Below are positions 11,075-22,880 of a stretch of DNA of 64,000 nucleotides, piece by piece. The position numbers were made by a program, and so were the translations under genes. The stretch is from Branchiostoma floridae (lineage: Eukaryota > Chordata > Leptocardii > Amphioxiformes > Branchiostomatidae). Numbering within the stretch: the first letter of the stretch is position 1; the number at the start of each line of letters is the position of its first letter. The stretch lies in assembly GCF_000003815.2 (NCBI RefSeq), contig NC_049981.1, positions 19,484,228 through 19,548,227 of the forward strand, written 5' to 3'. The notes under the pieces are model-generated. The model made no database searches, was not told the origin of the DNA, and saw only the letters and a list, made by a program, of their open reading frames with translations.

Positions 11075-12333
11075 GTAGGTTTCCACAACTCTAATAGATT
11101 TTCCTTGGTTTCAATCAAAGCAGGTTTCAGGAGCTTTATCTCATTGCATCTAATCGTTGGGGCACCATTGGGGCACCGTAGAAGATTTGGCATCTAAAGT
11201 TTTCTCCACCATTTCTCAGATTTCGTTTCACTTTAATATTTAGTGACAAATCTGTCCATTCTCTGATATCATCCTCCCATCTTTCCCGTTGCCTACCACG
11301 TGTTGCCTACACCCTTTCTTCCCTGGACGGTTCCTTGCCTGATAGTTCTGGCTAGTCCCGTCGACAGGAAGATTTGGCCGTACCATTTCAGTTTTCTTTT
11401 CATTACTGTGGTTAGGAAGTCTTCGTATAGACCAAGATCTTCATACACTTCGTCAGATAGTAGAAATGCAAAGGTGACCTTCTTGAATGTTTCCCAAGCG
11501 CCATGGCCATAATGGCCATACATACTGTTCCAACCACCATCATCGTCACCGAGCAATAAGACATCTAAAGAGGACAACATCTTCAACAACAACAAAAAAA
11601 ACACTTTTGAATGGTTCAATGTAAGATTCTTAGCTTTTTTTCATTGATCATTCTACTTATCAAATACAAGTTCCATCATAGTCATCATCTAATGCATTGA
11701 GTTTTTATCATCATTTTTCAGGCTGTGGTCCTCCGTACTGAGTATGATCCCAACTTAGACATCGTCACCTGCTTCGAAAGATGGCCGAAGCCTACCTCCC
11801 GCGCCCACTACACGCTGGCCCTGTTCATCCTGATGTTCGTCCTGCCACTCCTCGCCATCGGCTACATGTACATCCGCATCGCCACCAACATCTGGTACCG
11901 CCCCGCCACCATCGCCGTCAGCACCCGCTCCAACACCGAACAGGCAGATGCCAAGAAGATCTGGGTCATCAAGATGCTTGTGGTGGTGGTCATCCTGTTC
12001 ATCGTCTGCTGGCTGCCCCTGCAGATCATCTCGCTGGTCACCGACTTCGGCCACCTCACCATGGAGACAATTACCGTCATCTACTTGAAAGTGTACCCCG
12101 CCTGTCACTGGCTCTTCTTCTTCAACAGCGCCATGAACCCGGTGGTCTACGGCTACTACAACAAGAACCTCCGCCGCATCTGCAATGAGAAGCTGCGCAA
12201 ACATAAGGCCAAACAGACGCGGAAGACGGGCCAAGGCGTGGCCTACAACCTCCGGGACATCTCACAAGCCTCGCATCTCCTGAAAAAAGACACATCTGTC
12301 AACACTGTTCAAACAATTGTCAACAGTAACTAA
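10969..12333 (+). CDS. neuropeptide FF receptor-like class A GPCR (5' part missing)
   Basis: Two exons, 10,969-11,074 and 11,722-12,333 (TAA), encode TM4 to the C-terminus of a rhodopsin-family receptor, about 239 residues. The first begins with the end of the DRY-type motif region (xYFAVVRVPK) and TM4 (Trp in ISLIWILS). The second has the extracellular-loop-2 cysteine (VTCFERWP), TM5, a short third loop, TM6 with CWLP, TM7 with NPVVY and helix 8. The FERWP stretch and the YPACHWL...MNPVVYGYYNKN block resemble NPFF and related RFamide/NPY-type receptors. The protein should sit in the plasma membrane and couple a peptide ligand to G proteins. TM1-TM3 are not found in the window: they are in the N gap, upstream, or lost. 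Its paralogue at 27,913-39,436 has the same exon boundaries. Confidence 0.85.
11722..12333 (+). CDS. upstream receptor, terminal exon (TM5-TM7 and tail)
   Basis: The acceptor TTTTTCAG precedes GCT GTG GTC (AVV). The exon has 203 codons plus TAA. Strong third-position GC bias, as in the second receptor, contrasts with the AT-rich introns. The C-terminal tail after helix 8 is Lys/Arg-rich with several Ser/Thr, as expected for kinase and arrestin control. A 159-codon open frame on the opposite strand is a shadow of this bias. Confidence 0.9.
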   Translation, partial: AVVLRTEYDPNLDIVTCFERWPKPTSRAHYTLALFILMFVLPLLAIGYMYIRIATNIWYRPATIAVSTRSNTEQADAKKIWVIKMLVVVVILFIVCWLPLQIISLVTDFGHLTMETITVIYLKVYPACHWLFFFNSAMNPVVYGYYNKNLRRICNEKLRKHKAKQTRKTGQGVAYNLRDISQASHLLKKDTSVNTVQTIVNSN

Positions 12334-12634
12334 AATCGATTTGCGATATGCTGCCAAAGTCTTTTCAAAAGACTAATTTAAAAAAATCACCAAAACAAAA
12401 TTGCCAGAGCCTGCCAGGCAGTATAACAGAGCCTGCCAGTCAGTGCCAAGTTTATACTACAAATCACAACGTTGCTGCAGATAGAAAAAGTAATTTGTCT
12501 TAAGACATCTCTGAAAAAAGACCAAGCAGCAGTTACAACAAACACAACCTGATATTTCAAGGAAATTCAATCTCTTTAAGACATACAAGTCCCATTGTCG
12601 TCAAGTACGTAACGTGGGTGTTTCTCTGAATTAG

Positions 12635-12640
12635 AATAAA
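12635..12640 (+). other. candidate polyadenylation signal
   Basis: AATAAA about 300 bases after the stop codon of the upstream receptor, the first canonical signal in that direction. Confidence 0.35.
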
Positions 12641-12884
12641 AACTACCGGTGTAATTCGTTTTCTTCAGAATTCTAAAAATGAAAAACTCTTACCATGCGA
12701 CTTTTCTATCAACCTTTATCGGGTTCGCTGCCCTACCCACTCACTTTTGTTGATATGTGATTATAATCATTTAGCGAGACAACGATGGCCAATCAGAAGG
12801 CCCCATTTCATATTGGTTATGACGCCGTAACATCATAGAGGTGTCACAAAAGGTGGATACTTAATCTCAATCGGGTTTCGAATG

Positions 12885-12975
12885 ACATTGACCAATCAGA
12901 ATGAGGGGTTGAATGACTGACCAATCAGAATGAGGTGTCGAATTACATTGACCAATCAGAATGAGGTGTCGAATG
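12885..12975. repeat. short tandem array with repeated CCAAT motif
   Basis: Three units of about 30 bases share ACCAATCAGAATGAGG (motif starts near 12,891, 12,920 and 12,951). A fourth CCAATCAGAA lies at about 12,790. CCAAT is the NF-Y site in animal promoters (established), but no start codon or exon follows, so the repeat may simply be a minisatellite. Confidence 0.6.
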
Positions 12976-13136
12976 ACATCGGGAAAGATACATATATATG
13001 TAGATGCCCCAGCGGAGAAGATTGAGTAAAGTGGACTACAGTACATTTGAAAGAGATTTAACATGTAAACACTGCAATTTCACGAAATATTGTACCTTGA
13101 AGTAAATACTTGTATGATAACAACGTTAATGACCTA

Positions 13137-13283
13137 CACCGAGGTGTATATGGTGTCATAACGCCTGGTCCTTTCCTATAACTACCGAATAGAACCAACG
13201 ATTTAGCGAAGCGAGCGAGGTGGTTTTATGACTTGATGTAGTGTAGCGATAGACCAGGTGTTATGACGCCATACACACCGAGG
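13137..13283. mobile_element. 147-bp MITE-like inverted repeat
   Basis: The left arm, with GTGTCATAACGCCTGGTC, is matched by the right arm GACCAGGTGTTATGACGCC in reverse complement over about 30 bp, with a few mismatches. There is no coding capacity. Both ends have ACACCGAGG-type sequence. Confidence 0.6.
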
Positions 13284-13717
13284 AATGGATGGGTACCTAA
13301 TATCATGAGGAAATTTAAATCCATCCACGAAACCAAGCATAATTCGTGGTATCACACAAGAAATACATGATAGGGCTGGATATTAGTTTTAGGCATGTTC
13401 TTACATTATTTCGATATTAGGTTTTTTTGTTGATTGATCATTGGTGTTGCATATTAAGATACTGTCTGTGATACACGCACATAGCAGTACGCCGACACAA
13501 TGGAGACACAACATAGCCTGCCTAGCTTACTCACATAGCTGAATGATCTATCTCCAAACGTGACTTATAATCATGACAACGTGCATTGTCTCTTGACCTA
13601 TACGATAATGTCTACAGTGATCTCATAGTCTCATCGCCCACATGGAAATATAGTTTTGCTAGGCACGTGTGCGAGCGAGCGGTCGTTTTTGGCGCTATAT
13701 ATCAAGAACGTTTCAAG

Positions 13718-13860
13718 CGATTGCCTTGATATTTGGTACATGGGTAGGTATCATTGACCCAACAGCCAAGTGCCAATTTGGGCCTCCTGGTGGCCAACCT
13801 TGGTACTGCAGCGGGACTTCCTATTGAAGTACCTTTGGCCATGGACATGTTGTGATCTTG
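13718..13860 (+). repeat. interspersed repeat family, copy 1
   Basis: Contains ATCAAGAACG, then a GATATTTGGTACATGGGTAGG block, AATTTGGGCCTCCTGG and CCTTGGTACTGCAGC. The same blocks recur near 24,464-24,680 (+) and on the minus strand at 33,838-34,082. Its class is not clear. Confidence 0.6.
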
Positions 13861-16800
13861 ATTATGGGATGACGGCTTTTAAAGTTAGGAAGAAGAGGTG
13901 CCCCTAACAACTTGCTCTGTAACTGCAGCGGTGGTTTTGTTGAAATCTTTCAAGGAGGACGACGGGATAAAAGAAAGACGGAATTTTCAAATGTCACATT
14001 AACGTTATATATGGCAGCTGCCATATTGGCTTGCTGGGTATGCTGGGAAATTTGGCACCTGCCACAAGAGGTTGGGGGCGTTGATATTTCTTATTCTTTG
14101 TGATACATGGCAGGAATGTGAAACTTGTGATGATGAAATCTCATATTTAATTTAAGTATGAGGTCTCCTTATTCTTGATATAAATTGTTTGCATCAGTAC
14201 AGTGCTGTTGTGAAATACTGTACCTGGCGTGGTTATGGTAGAACGATATCGTCGTATTTGTTAAGTGTTTGTAAGTGTTTGATTTCCGGAAATACTTAAA
14301 GAGGTGTGTATTGTAACATGAAAGTAGAGAAAGCCAGAATAGGTATGTATTGTGGAGTGTATTGTCACGTTTTTGAAATGTTTTACATAGTTGATGTGGT
14401 GGAATTGTCGAGTGGAGACATAACGTTAATAGCGTAGAATAAATATGAAATTCAACAAAAGTTGTATTTGAAGTTGCCGAAATGCACTTGAAACACTTCC
14501 CACGTGACAGTAGTCGTTATCCTTCCGCAAAAGTTCTGTTTCTATCTGTGCCAGTTTGTGTTCGCACCTACAACTCGATAGACTTTTCAATGGATTGCTT
14601 GAATTCTGACATGCTCTTAGTTATTGAGGTACTGCAAAAACATGGGCATTTCGCGCATCGCAACATAATCATTTGAACGGCTTTGCTGGTCTTGAAAATT
14701 ATCAAACGGTTACAAAAAGAAGCTACAGTATTCAAATTCAGTATGCCATAACAAAAAGGAACCACCATGGCTGTACGACACACCGGGAACAAGACAATGC
14801 ATACGAAAGTTTTAAAAAAAGCAAAGTCATTGGCTTTATAACAGGCTCGTTTTTTCATCATATGAAATGACATTTGTGCAAAGTGCAAAGGTAAGAGGAC
14901 ATATCTTCTTGAGACTGACACTGAAATATCTCCAAGGTTATCATGATGATTTCAAATTGACCGCACCCTTGGAAGTCCATCGGGGTAAGGAGCAGTACAA
15001 GTTTAGCAGCTGTGGAAGAGGAACTGTTTTGGGCTCAAAGATTAAAATTAAAATACAACCTATTGAGATACTCATCATTTTACATGTGTGATTTCAGCTT
15101 CCTACAGTAAATGTAAGTTGGCTAGATATAGAGGAACTTGTCTTCTGACAGACTTTCAGAGTAGTGATCATTTTGAAATCAACTCATTCGGTCATGAAAA
15201 TATGAGCAACAATTTGTGATATTTCAATCTCACGAAGATATATCATTTTACCTTTGTACCAAATTTCATTTCATTTGATTTAAAAAAAATGAGCCTGCTA
15301 TAAAACCAATGGCATTACGTTTTGAAGGAACTCTTATGAAGAAGAGACTACATGTATCTGTATCCGATATAACAGTCATTCGGCGTAATACACCAGCTTT
15401 TCATACACACGGCGTGGCGTCAGCTGCATTATATTACACTGAACGACCTGTCACACCTAAACTTTGCATCATTAGCTAAAATCACTGTTTAAAGCTATCA
15501 AATGACTGTGCTCCTACACTGTTTAATGGCAACGAGTTTCATCCTATGATAGTTCGCGGGAAATTTAAACACGTGAATCCTAGGTTGACAACAGGTACTT
15601 TGGGACAACATTTACAGACAAAATATCAGTAGAGAAACATAGTCAATGTACATATCAAGAACCCAATATAGGTTGAGATGTCAGTGAATAAGAGTGTAAA
15701 CTACGTTTTTATTTACTTATATATGCAGGAAATAGCTTGAAGCCTCCCTGAATTGTGTTCAAACTGTTACAGTAATCACACACAATATTTTACGATCATT
15801 TTGCAAGTACTAATAGAGCAGAAAGGGTAAGGACAGTCACTGTTACTTTAGATGTTGTAAACATTTTACGCATTATTTCCGAACACAATGTAAAGCGCTT
15901 ACCAACAAGCTTTCAGTCGGTCCGCTGACTCTTCTCAAGTTGACATGACCAAAACGGTCAAAGGTGTCCGTCTCTGTTATGGGATGGTCAATGGGTTCTA
16001 ATGTACTTGATTAAGATTTTGTTAGTGTTTGTAAGTTAGATGTGTCGAATAGATCATTTCATTGTGCTGTTTTTATCATGTATTATGTGTTATCTGAAAG
16101 TTGAGAAGTGTTAGCGATAGATTCTGGTTGCCGGTAACGTTTGTGAAATATTCAATAACCAAAAGTTAGTGAAATATTCAATAACCAGAAGTATGAAATG
16201 TTACCAGTGTGGTGTTGGCTATCTTTTAATATGGAGTAGCTGATGTCATGTACTCCAAAGATGAATATGGATTCAGAAGGTTATCTGTTTTGATAATACA
16301 GGAAGAACAAGTTTGTGGAATTATGTTGTAAAGGGAAAATAAAGTGTGTTGAGACCTTGTAAGCATTTCTATTCTTGACTACAGTATTCTGATGGAATCT
16401 ACTATGTCAGTACACGTGACATTTCTCCTGTTATGGAATATGGAATAGCTGGAGATGATTTAAAGAGTTCTAAGGCATCTATTCTCCCAAAGATTTCAAG
16501 ACCATGATCCCGTATCAAAGACGTCTGACATTCTTACATATCCTTTGTCCAATCCTCTTGCAGCTACTTACAACGATAGAGCCTATCATGTGCCTTTACA
16601 GAAGTATCATGTCCGAGTAGATCCACCGACGGCAAGACATTATTCGTGGGCCGAACAGTATCCAACCGATTGTTCTGTTGTCGTCTGAAGTTTCTAACAA
16701 ACATGATCTGTCAGTTTTGTGGATGTATCGTGTTCAGAAAGGCTGTTTCTGCCTATGGATTGTGTTGTACCATCTGCTTGGAGATAAACAAACACTTTAG

Positions 16801-17405
16801 TAAAGGCTGAAGACAACGTAATAATAATATAACTTGACCAAGATACATCCTATCCTCATACGTAAACGTTGGACCAATGTGTGCAAAGCTGTAAATAGAA
16901 GATGAAGACACGCCATGTATTACACAGATCTCAACCTTAAGGAGAACATTATGACATGTCATTCTCTTAACGACATATAAGACACTACGAGAAGCCAGTG
17001 TAGACAGATTTCTATTGTTTCTGTACAAATAAAATTGTGACATGTTATGACACATTTACACATGACAAATCTCTCACAGCGTTACAATTAATCATCATGA
17101 GTACAAACAGAAATGGACATGTCTACCTATCTTAGCTACCTCACGTTACCACCTGCCAACATTTTAGTAGTAAAGATTTGTAGTAAAGTAAAGATACTTC
17201 CGCCTGTGCCTAACGTTACACTTGTCGATAAATTTGCTTCTTTTGTTTGTGGGAATCATTGACTTCGCACCATGCTTAAAGTAGCAAGATAAAAAGAAGG
17301 AAATTTGAGTGAAAAGTGTGAAGACGAAGGCTTCTGCCGGCGATGCTCTGTGTATTTGATACAACTCCAGGACATAGCCTGATACCTTATCAAGCTGCCA
17401 TGTTG
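13861..17405. other. gene-free stretch
   Basis: No exon is supported. It is AT-rich with a direct duplication near 16,145-16,190 (GTGAAATATTCAATAACCA twice, with small changes) and three TAACGTTA palindromes (about 14,000, 14,421 and 17,211). The longest open frames (14,568-14,921 - and 16,753-17,055 -) lack known motifs. I cannot exclude a non-coding transcript. Confidence 0.4.
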
Positions 17406-17408
17406 TTA

Positions 17409-18634
17409 AGGCCCCCTCTCACTAGACGTGCGGCACGCTTGCGGCATTGCTGCGTTTGAAAACGCAGATGTACCCCCACGGAACCTAGAGGTGCCGCAAG
17501 CAAACCTAGAGGTGCCGCAAGCAAACCTAGAAGTGCCGCTTGCAAGCGCGACGTTTTTTAAAAAGTTTAAAAATAACACAAGTGGCAAGATGCCGCAACA
17601 GTGCCGCAACAGTGCCCCAACGGTGCCCCAACAATGCCGCAACAGTGCCGCCACCATGCCCCAAACAGTATCAAGGATATATTTTGCCTATTTTACACCA
17701 AGAATCAAAAGTAAACATTCTTTTATCACCGAAAAACTATTTTAGATGCATTTCTAATAATTTTACAGTGGTTTTCGATCCAGTAAAAACACTGCGAATT
17801 CCACAAAACTTACCTTGTATCCGTATTCAGAGTTAACTTAAAAATACATCTTTTGATTTATTTAATTGGAAGTAGGTCAGTATTTTACACTTGAAAAATA
17901 AGTAACTGGTTTATCGATTAACCTACGGATGTAGAGAAAAAGATTAACATACAACGTTCAAAAAGAAATTATTTATGTTGGATGATAACGAGTTTGCGTT
18001 TGCGTTATAACGTTACAAGCTAATCATTGCTGGTAGCCTGCCGCCGATAAAATACAAAATTGCAGTCATTCAAACCGATGGGCCATATTTTTCTTACTTT
18101 TTACAAATATGATAGACTTAGACATCAATAGGCTGGCAAGCCATCCGCCGACAATGAAAATACTCCGCGTCATACAAAATAAGTATGACATATCAAGCAT
18201 TTTCATTTTAAAAATTTGCAAAATTGGTGAATAAACATATTAACATACATAATTACACATAACGTTACATGGTGCAAAACGTACACATCGATTCAAATCT
18301 GGTATATGGTTCGTGTCCGTTCATTTGGGTAATTTCCTTTACAGTAAAAGTCGTTCAAGGTTATTTATAGCATATGTATCATATAATTCATTATCATAAG
18401 GGAAATCTTTTCATTATAAATCTCATTTTTGGGCATTCTCATCATTTTACAGTGATTTTTCATAAATTGACAACGCTGCAATTGCCAATAACATGTTCAT
18501 TTAGTTTAGAAACGCAACAGTGCCGCACGTCAGTGTGAGTGCAAGACAAAATCGGCGAAATTAACACAACAGTGCCGCAGTGAACGAACGCAGCAATGCC
18601 GCAAGCGTGCCGCACGTCAAGTGAGAGTGGGCCT
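17409..18634. mobile_element. complete non-autonomous PIF/Harbinger-type transposon, 1,226 bp
   Basis: The two ends are inverted copies of about 48 bp with two mismatches, both containing GACGTGCGGCACGCTTGCGG. The element is flanked by TTA on both sides (17,406-17,408 and 18,635-18,637); a 3-bp TWA duplication is typical of PIF/Harbinger. Just inside both ends are many copies of TGCCGCAACAG-type units, possible subterminal transposase sites. No transposase frame is present; the open frames near 17.4-17.8 kb come from these repeats. The near-identical ends suggest a fairly recent insertion. Confidence 0.85.
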
Positions 18635-18639
18635 TTAGA

Positions 18640-20440
18640 TGGAGCGAGAGCGTGCTAAACCCTAATAGAAAGGAATCCTCTACGTGCCGCATGTTCTCTG
18701 GTGCATTACAGTCCCTAATCATTTGCTTCCCTCGTAATTAGAACGTGACACGTCCTTATGAACACGACAGCCTAACTGCCAGGAACCTCTTTGGTTATAA
18801 CAACAAAATGTAAGATGTCACGACTGTTCACGAACGAAAATCAACCCAATATTTGGATGTAACGTACAGCTGCCAAGGAAGAGCAAACATTTGAATGCAC
18901 GGAAAAAATGTAACACTGACTTAGCTAATCCTACAATAGCAAGATTGATAACTGAATTTAAAGAGGATTGTCTTTATGTTTCACATGTGCATACACATTA
19001 AACTCATGACATGAACCTTCCTTTTGTTTGTTACGTAATACACCAGGTTTGAAGCAAACAGTACAAGCTGCAAGTATCCGGTCAGATTTATTTCATCCAC
19101 TTACACAGGGAAAGACCCCTATGTTTTCGATAAGTGTGGTGGGTTCTTTAACATGCTCAAACATGGGACCTCCATTTAACGTTGTATCCAAGGCAGAAGC
19201 TAGGTACTCATTGTCATCTACATGTAGGTACTCATTTTCATTCTCATTTCATGTTTTCCTCATCATTTTTGCTGAAGAATGCCCCGTGGAATCAATTAAA
19301 GGAATTTCCACCAGCGGGCGATCTGTGTACTGATCCTCTGAGGAAACCGTTACTTTGAAAGAAGAAACCGGTCTCATGAAGACTAGGAAGAAAATGATGT
19401 GCATAGAAAACTCGAACTGGGATTGCACATGCGGTTCTAACGATACGATGTTTGAGTAGTCTGATCTTTACGTAACTTGTGTTCTTGGTTGGCGGTTATT
19501 GATGGCTGAGTAGTAGCACCATTTTCTTCTTCTTCTTCTTCCTCCAGTGTGCCTAGCGGCCCGTGAGGGCAGCAGGTTTCTTTGTATCCTTTATTTTTTG
19601 AAGATTTGGCTGGATGCGCTGTCGTGGGTTTTAAAGAGAGGACTGCCTGCATATCTTAGGGATACACAAAGGAGGATCACAAAGGTCGACGTTTGAAAAT
19701 GTCGGTAACCCTTCTTTCAGTTTATTGATTAATGGTGAAATGACTTGCACCGTTTTGATTGGGGCGGGGACGTAAAGCCGGTGTATGAGGGGCACTATGC
19801 AATATATAGCCTCAAGCGTCAAACGTCTAAACGTAAAAAAAAAACCGTAAGTGTAAAAAGACACTTATCGAGAAGGGTAGGAGCCGGTGTTCATTTGTAC
19901 TTGGCCCAAAACGAGTGCTGTAGCGAGGCCACGTTACATTTGGTATGCCGGGTATGCATGCATGCCTGAGCACGCGTACTCCTTTTCGTTTGTCCCCAGA
20001 CGTAGCCTGGTAGAGGCTACCCCAGACGTTCATTTTTCCTTAACCTACCCCCGGAGAGGATGGTGATAGTGACTTCCAGATGAACCGTGAACTGCGTTGA
20101 CGGGTTGAACAGCTAGGTGGCGTAAGGAAACTGAGAAACTCAAACCTCTTTCCCTGTACAGATATCTAAGAGTTATGGTGGGGTCACATGTGCGCATATA
20201 TTCAAATCCCTATGAGGTCAAGTCCGTATAGAATTCTTAGACTCTACCAACCTCCACAGGTCGCTGGAAAATAGTAAAAATTGAAAAAATATGGACACAT
20301 AAGACATATCATACCAGTAGAGTTAGCTATCCGAGAAGTATGGTTTGCGAGCAGCTAACTCCTCTGGCATGTGACTTGTGTATATTTTTGGCGACGCCTA
20401 GTATAGTTTGTGACCGTTTGACAAGAATTCCCAAAATCTC
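18640..20440. other. gene-free stretch with SINE-head fragment
   Basis: No exon is supported. A GTAGCCTGGTAGAGGCTA block near 20,005-20,025 matches the SINE-like head seen near 9,470, 21,478 and 43,890. One TACATGTA lies at 19,219. The open frame 19,028-19,333 has no recognisable motif. Confidence 0.35.
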
Positions 20441-20479
20441 GTGAATTTGTTCACAGGCATGTGTAGTTGCATCATCCAT

Positions 20480-21290
20480 TTGGAGGGGAATAACTTGGGA
20501 ATGGGTTGACGGATCTTCATGATATTTGGAAAGTAAATAGCTTCAGATATTCCCTACATGATTAAATGATGATTATGCAAATCAGGGGCTATTTTTGCAT
20601 AATTAATTAGGACAGTTTATAAATACACTGCATTACATGTTAGAATGCTCAAAAATATGCCATATGTAACTCAAAAAGAGAGACTATTAGGCTTACTGGT
20701 AAGGATATATCCGATTGGCAAAAATTACCGAATTTCCACAGCCATTCGTCCGCGCGTGCGCAAAAAGTCTGGAAGGAATTGACGGATCAACGTGATTTGT
20801 GATATGTAGATAACTTCGGAAGTGCCTTCCATAAATGAGGGCTATCAAACCATAGGCTAATTTGCATAATTAATGAGCACAGTTTATTAAGTCACAGTAT
20901 TTCATTACTGCTAGGGCACTTAAACATGACATATGTAACTAGAAAAGCGAAATATTGGTACAAATCAATTATGCAAATTATACCTAATTTACATTATCAA
21001 TGAGAAATTGTTATTATTGTGTGAAATGACAAAAATTCCATACTTGCGAGTCGGAAGTTGCGACATTTGATAGCAACATGTAAGTTAAGTTGAACATGCG
21101 GACGTAGGTCGTGCAAATTAGGGTCTCATTTACATAATTTATGAGGAAATGCTACAATAGCTTTCTTTGCTAAGATTTTCATACTTTGAACACATTGTTA
21201 TTTAGGTAGAGGAGATCAATTGATATCTTTTATGCAAATGAGGACCTCATTTGTATAATCAATGACAAACATTAATGATAGGTCACTTGT
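20480..21290. repeat. diverged tandem modules of about 265 bp
   Basis: Blocks of the order 'tgacggatc...gatatttg', 'tgcataattaat', 'cacagt/acagtttat' and 'atatgtaact' occur around 20,500-20,690 and again around 20,780-20,950. A looser third set contains ATGCAAAT and 'catttgtataatcaatga' up to about 21,270. The units are too diverged to be a recent duplication. Confidence 0.5.
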
Positions 21291-22633
21291 CAACTTTCTT
21301 GCTAACAGCAATACCCGACAAACATCCATCGTGTAAAACAATCTTCATACGTACAACCAGGCGAAAGGATACAACAACAATCCTTAACACTTATAAACAA
21401 TAAAAACGTCGCCATGGCAATACTTTTTATTGTCACACTTATTCCAATTTCATTACTTTTCCAGCAACCTGTGGAGCCTGGTAGAGGCCAACAATTCCAT
21501 ACGAACCTCGAGCCCATACGAACTTGAATATATACCACTTGAGCCCACCCTTACTGTTGATTTTTTCTCCTGTATATCTTACCTTAGCCATGAAGGTAAT
21601 GCTTTCGATGACATTTGTATGTTAGTTTATGTGTATGTATGATAATGGCCAAATGGGCCTCTTGGCGGCTTTTTACAGTATTGCAGAGGTGGAACGCCCG
21701 GTTTTGATATCTCGTGTTCTGGACAAACTGTGGTCGTGATTTCTAAGTGGTAGATAGCTCTTGGGACAAAGAATCGGTGGGGTACCGTATGTTTGGGGCC
21801 CCTAGTCACTGATATCATTGTGATGTTGTCCCACTTGAAGTACTTCACTTCGTAACTCTAGTGCGAGGATTTCAACTCAGATCCTAGACTTCAAAGATGA
21901 AGACTCACATATACTGCTTTACCTCGAAGCACAGGGCTGCTATATTATATCACTTATGTTGGGAGACCATGTTCACATTGCTCGACATGTGATTTTATTT
22001 TTGAGTAAATAATAATGCGGAGTTTCTCATAGCTACAGAATTGCACATCTCAACGTGACGAGACTATCGGCGTGAGCGCGAAGCACAGCGTGCGGGGCTG
22101 AGCTACTTACGTAAATCTCTCGGATTTAAATTAATCCCGTGGGATTTGCTGAAGGTTCAATGGAAGATCTTACGATTAAAACCTCCGGTCAGTCGTTATA
22201 CAACGCGTACTGAACCCTTATCACCCGACATGTAGGATTTAGGGGTGAGACAGTGGCGGCTATGTAGAATTTTTATATCCATAAAGCTAAGAGCTCATGA
22301 CATAAAGAAAATATAGTTACATGAATAGTACGCATACGGGTCGTGAATACACTTCGTGGATCCGAAAACGTCACACTTCAAAACCCGCGGGCTTTCAATG
22401 CGCTGCCCAACTTGTAGCATCATATTGCTGGAAAATTGGATCCGCATGGGAGAGATATTCGCTTGCCAGATTTTAACGAGTTTGTTTCTTATTTCAGTTG
22501 ACCTGAAAGGTAATTAATTTTACAAAGGTGCACTGCGTAACGTCAAGCCGTTAACGTTATGTATGTTGTTGTTACTGTTGTTGCTGTTGACCTTGTAGCA
22601 CCCGCTAGTGGCGATAGCAAGTTAGGTTGCTGT

Positions 22634-22635
<2 letters not shown>
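21291..22635. other. gene-free stretch
   Basis: A GTGGAGCCTGGTAGAGG SINE-like head lies near 21,470-21,487. No exon is supported. One TAACGTTA lies at about 22,552. Confidence 0.35.

Positions 22636-22717
<82 letters not shown>
22636..22717. repeat. (TA)n microsatellite, about 41 copies
   Basis: Uninterrupted TA dinucleotides. The open frames through it (Tyr-Ile repeats) are artefacts. Confidence 0.97.
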
Positions 22718-22718
<1 letters not shown>

Positions 22719-22724
<6 letters not shown>

Positions 22725-22880
22725 GGGACCTCTATTTTACGCCCCCTCCGAAAAGAAAAACAGATACGCATCCAGGGATCTAAATCCCGGTCTCCCAGTC
22801 TCCGGGACAAATGCATGGCTAATTGCGTGGATCTGGAATTGTGAGACTGCTACCAGTTGGGCTACAGTTTAGCCTGACTA
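22719..22880 (-). repeat. tRNA-derived SINE-like copy
   Basis: On the minus strand, TGTAGCCCAACTGG (22,853-22,866) fits a tRNA box A, and GGGATTTAGATCC (22,776-22,788) sits where box B is expected. Downstream is CGGAGGGGGCGTAAAATAG, matching the block in the copy at 5.6 kb. The copy ends in the (TA)n tract, a plausible 3' tail. Confidence 0.6.

Noticed and set aside
11755-12234. 159-codon minus-strand frame opposite the upstream receptor
   Set aside because: A shadow of the strongly GC-biased third positions of the receptor exon; the plus strand has clear TM motifs.
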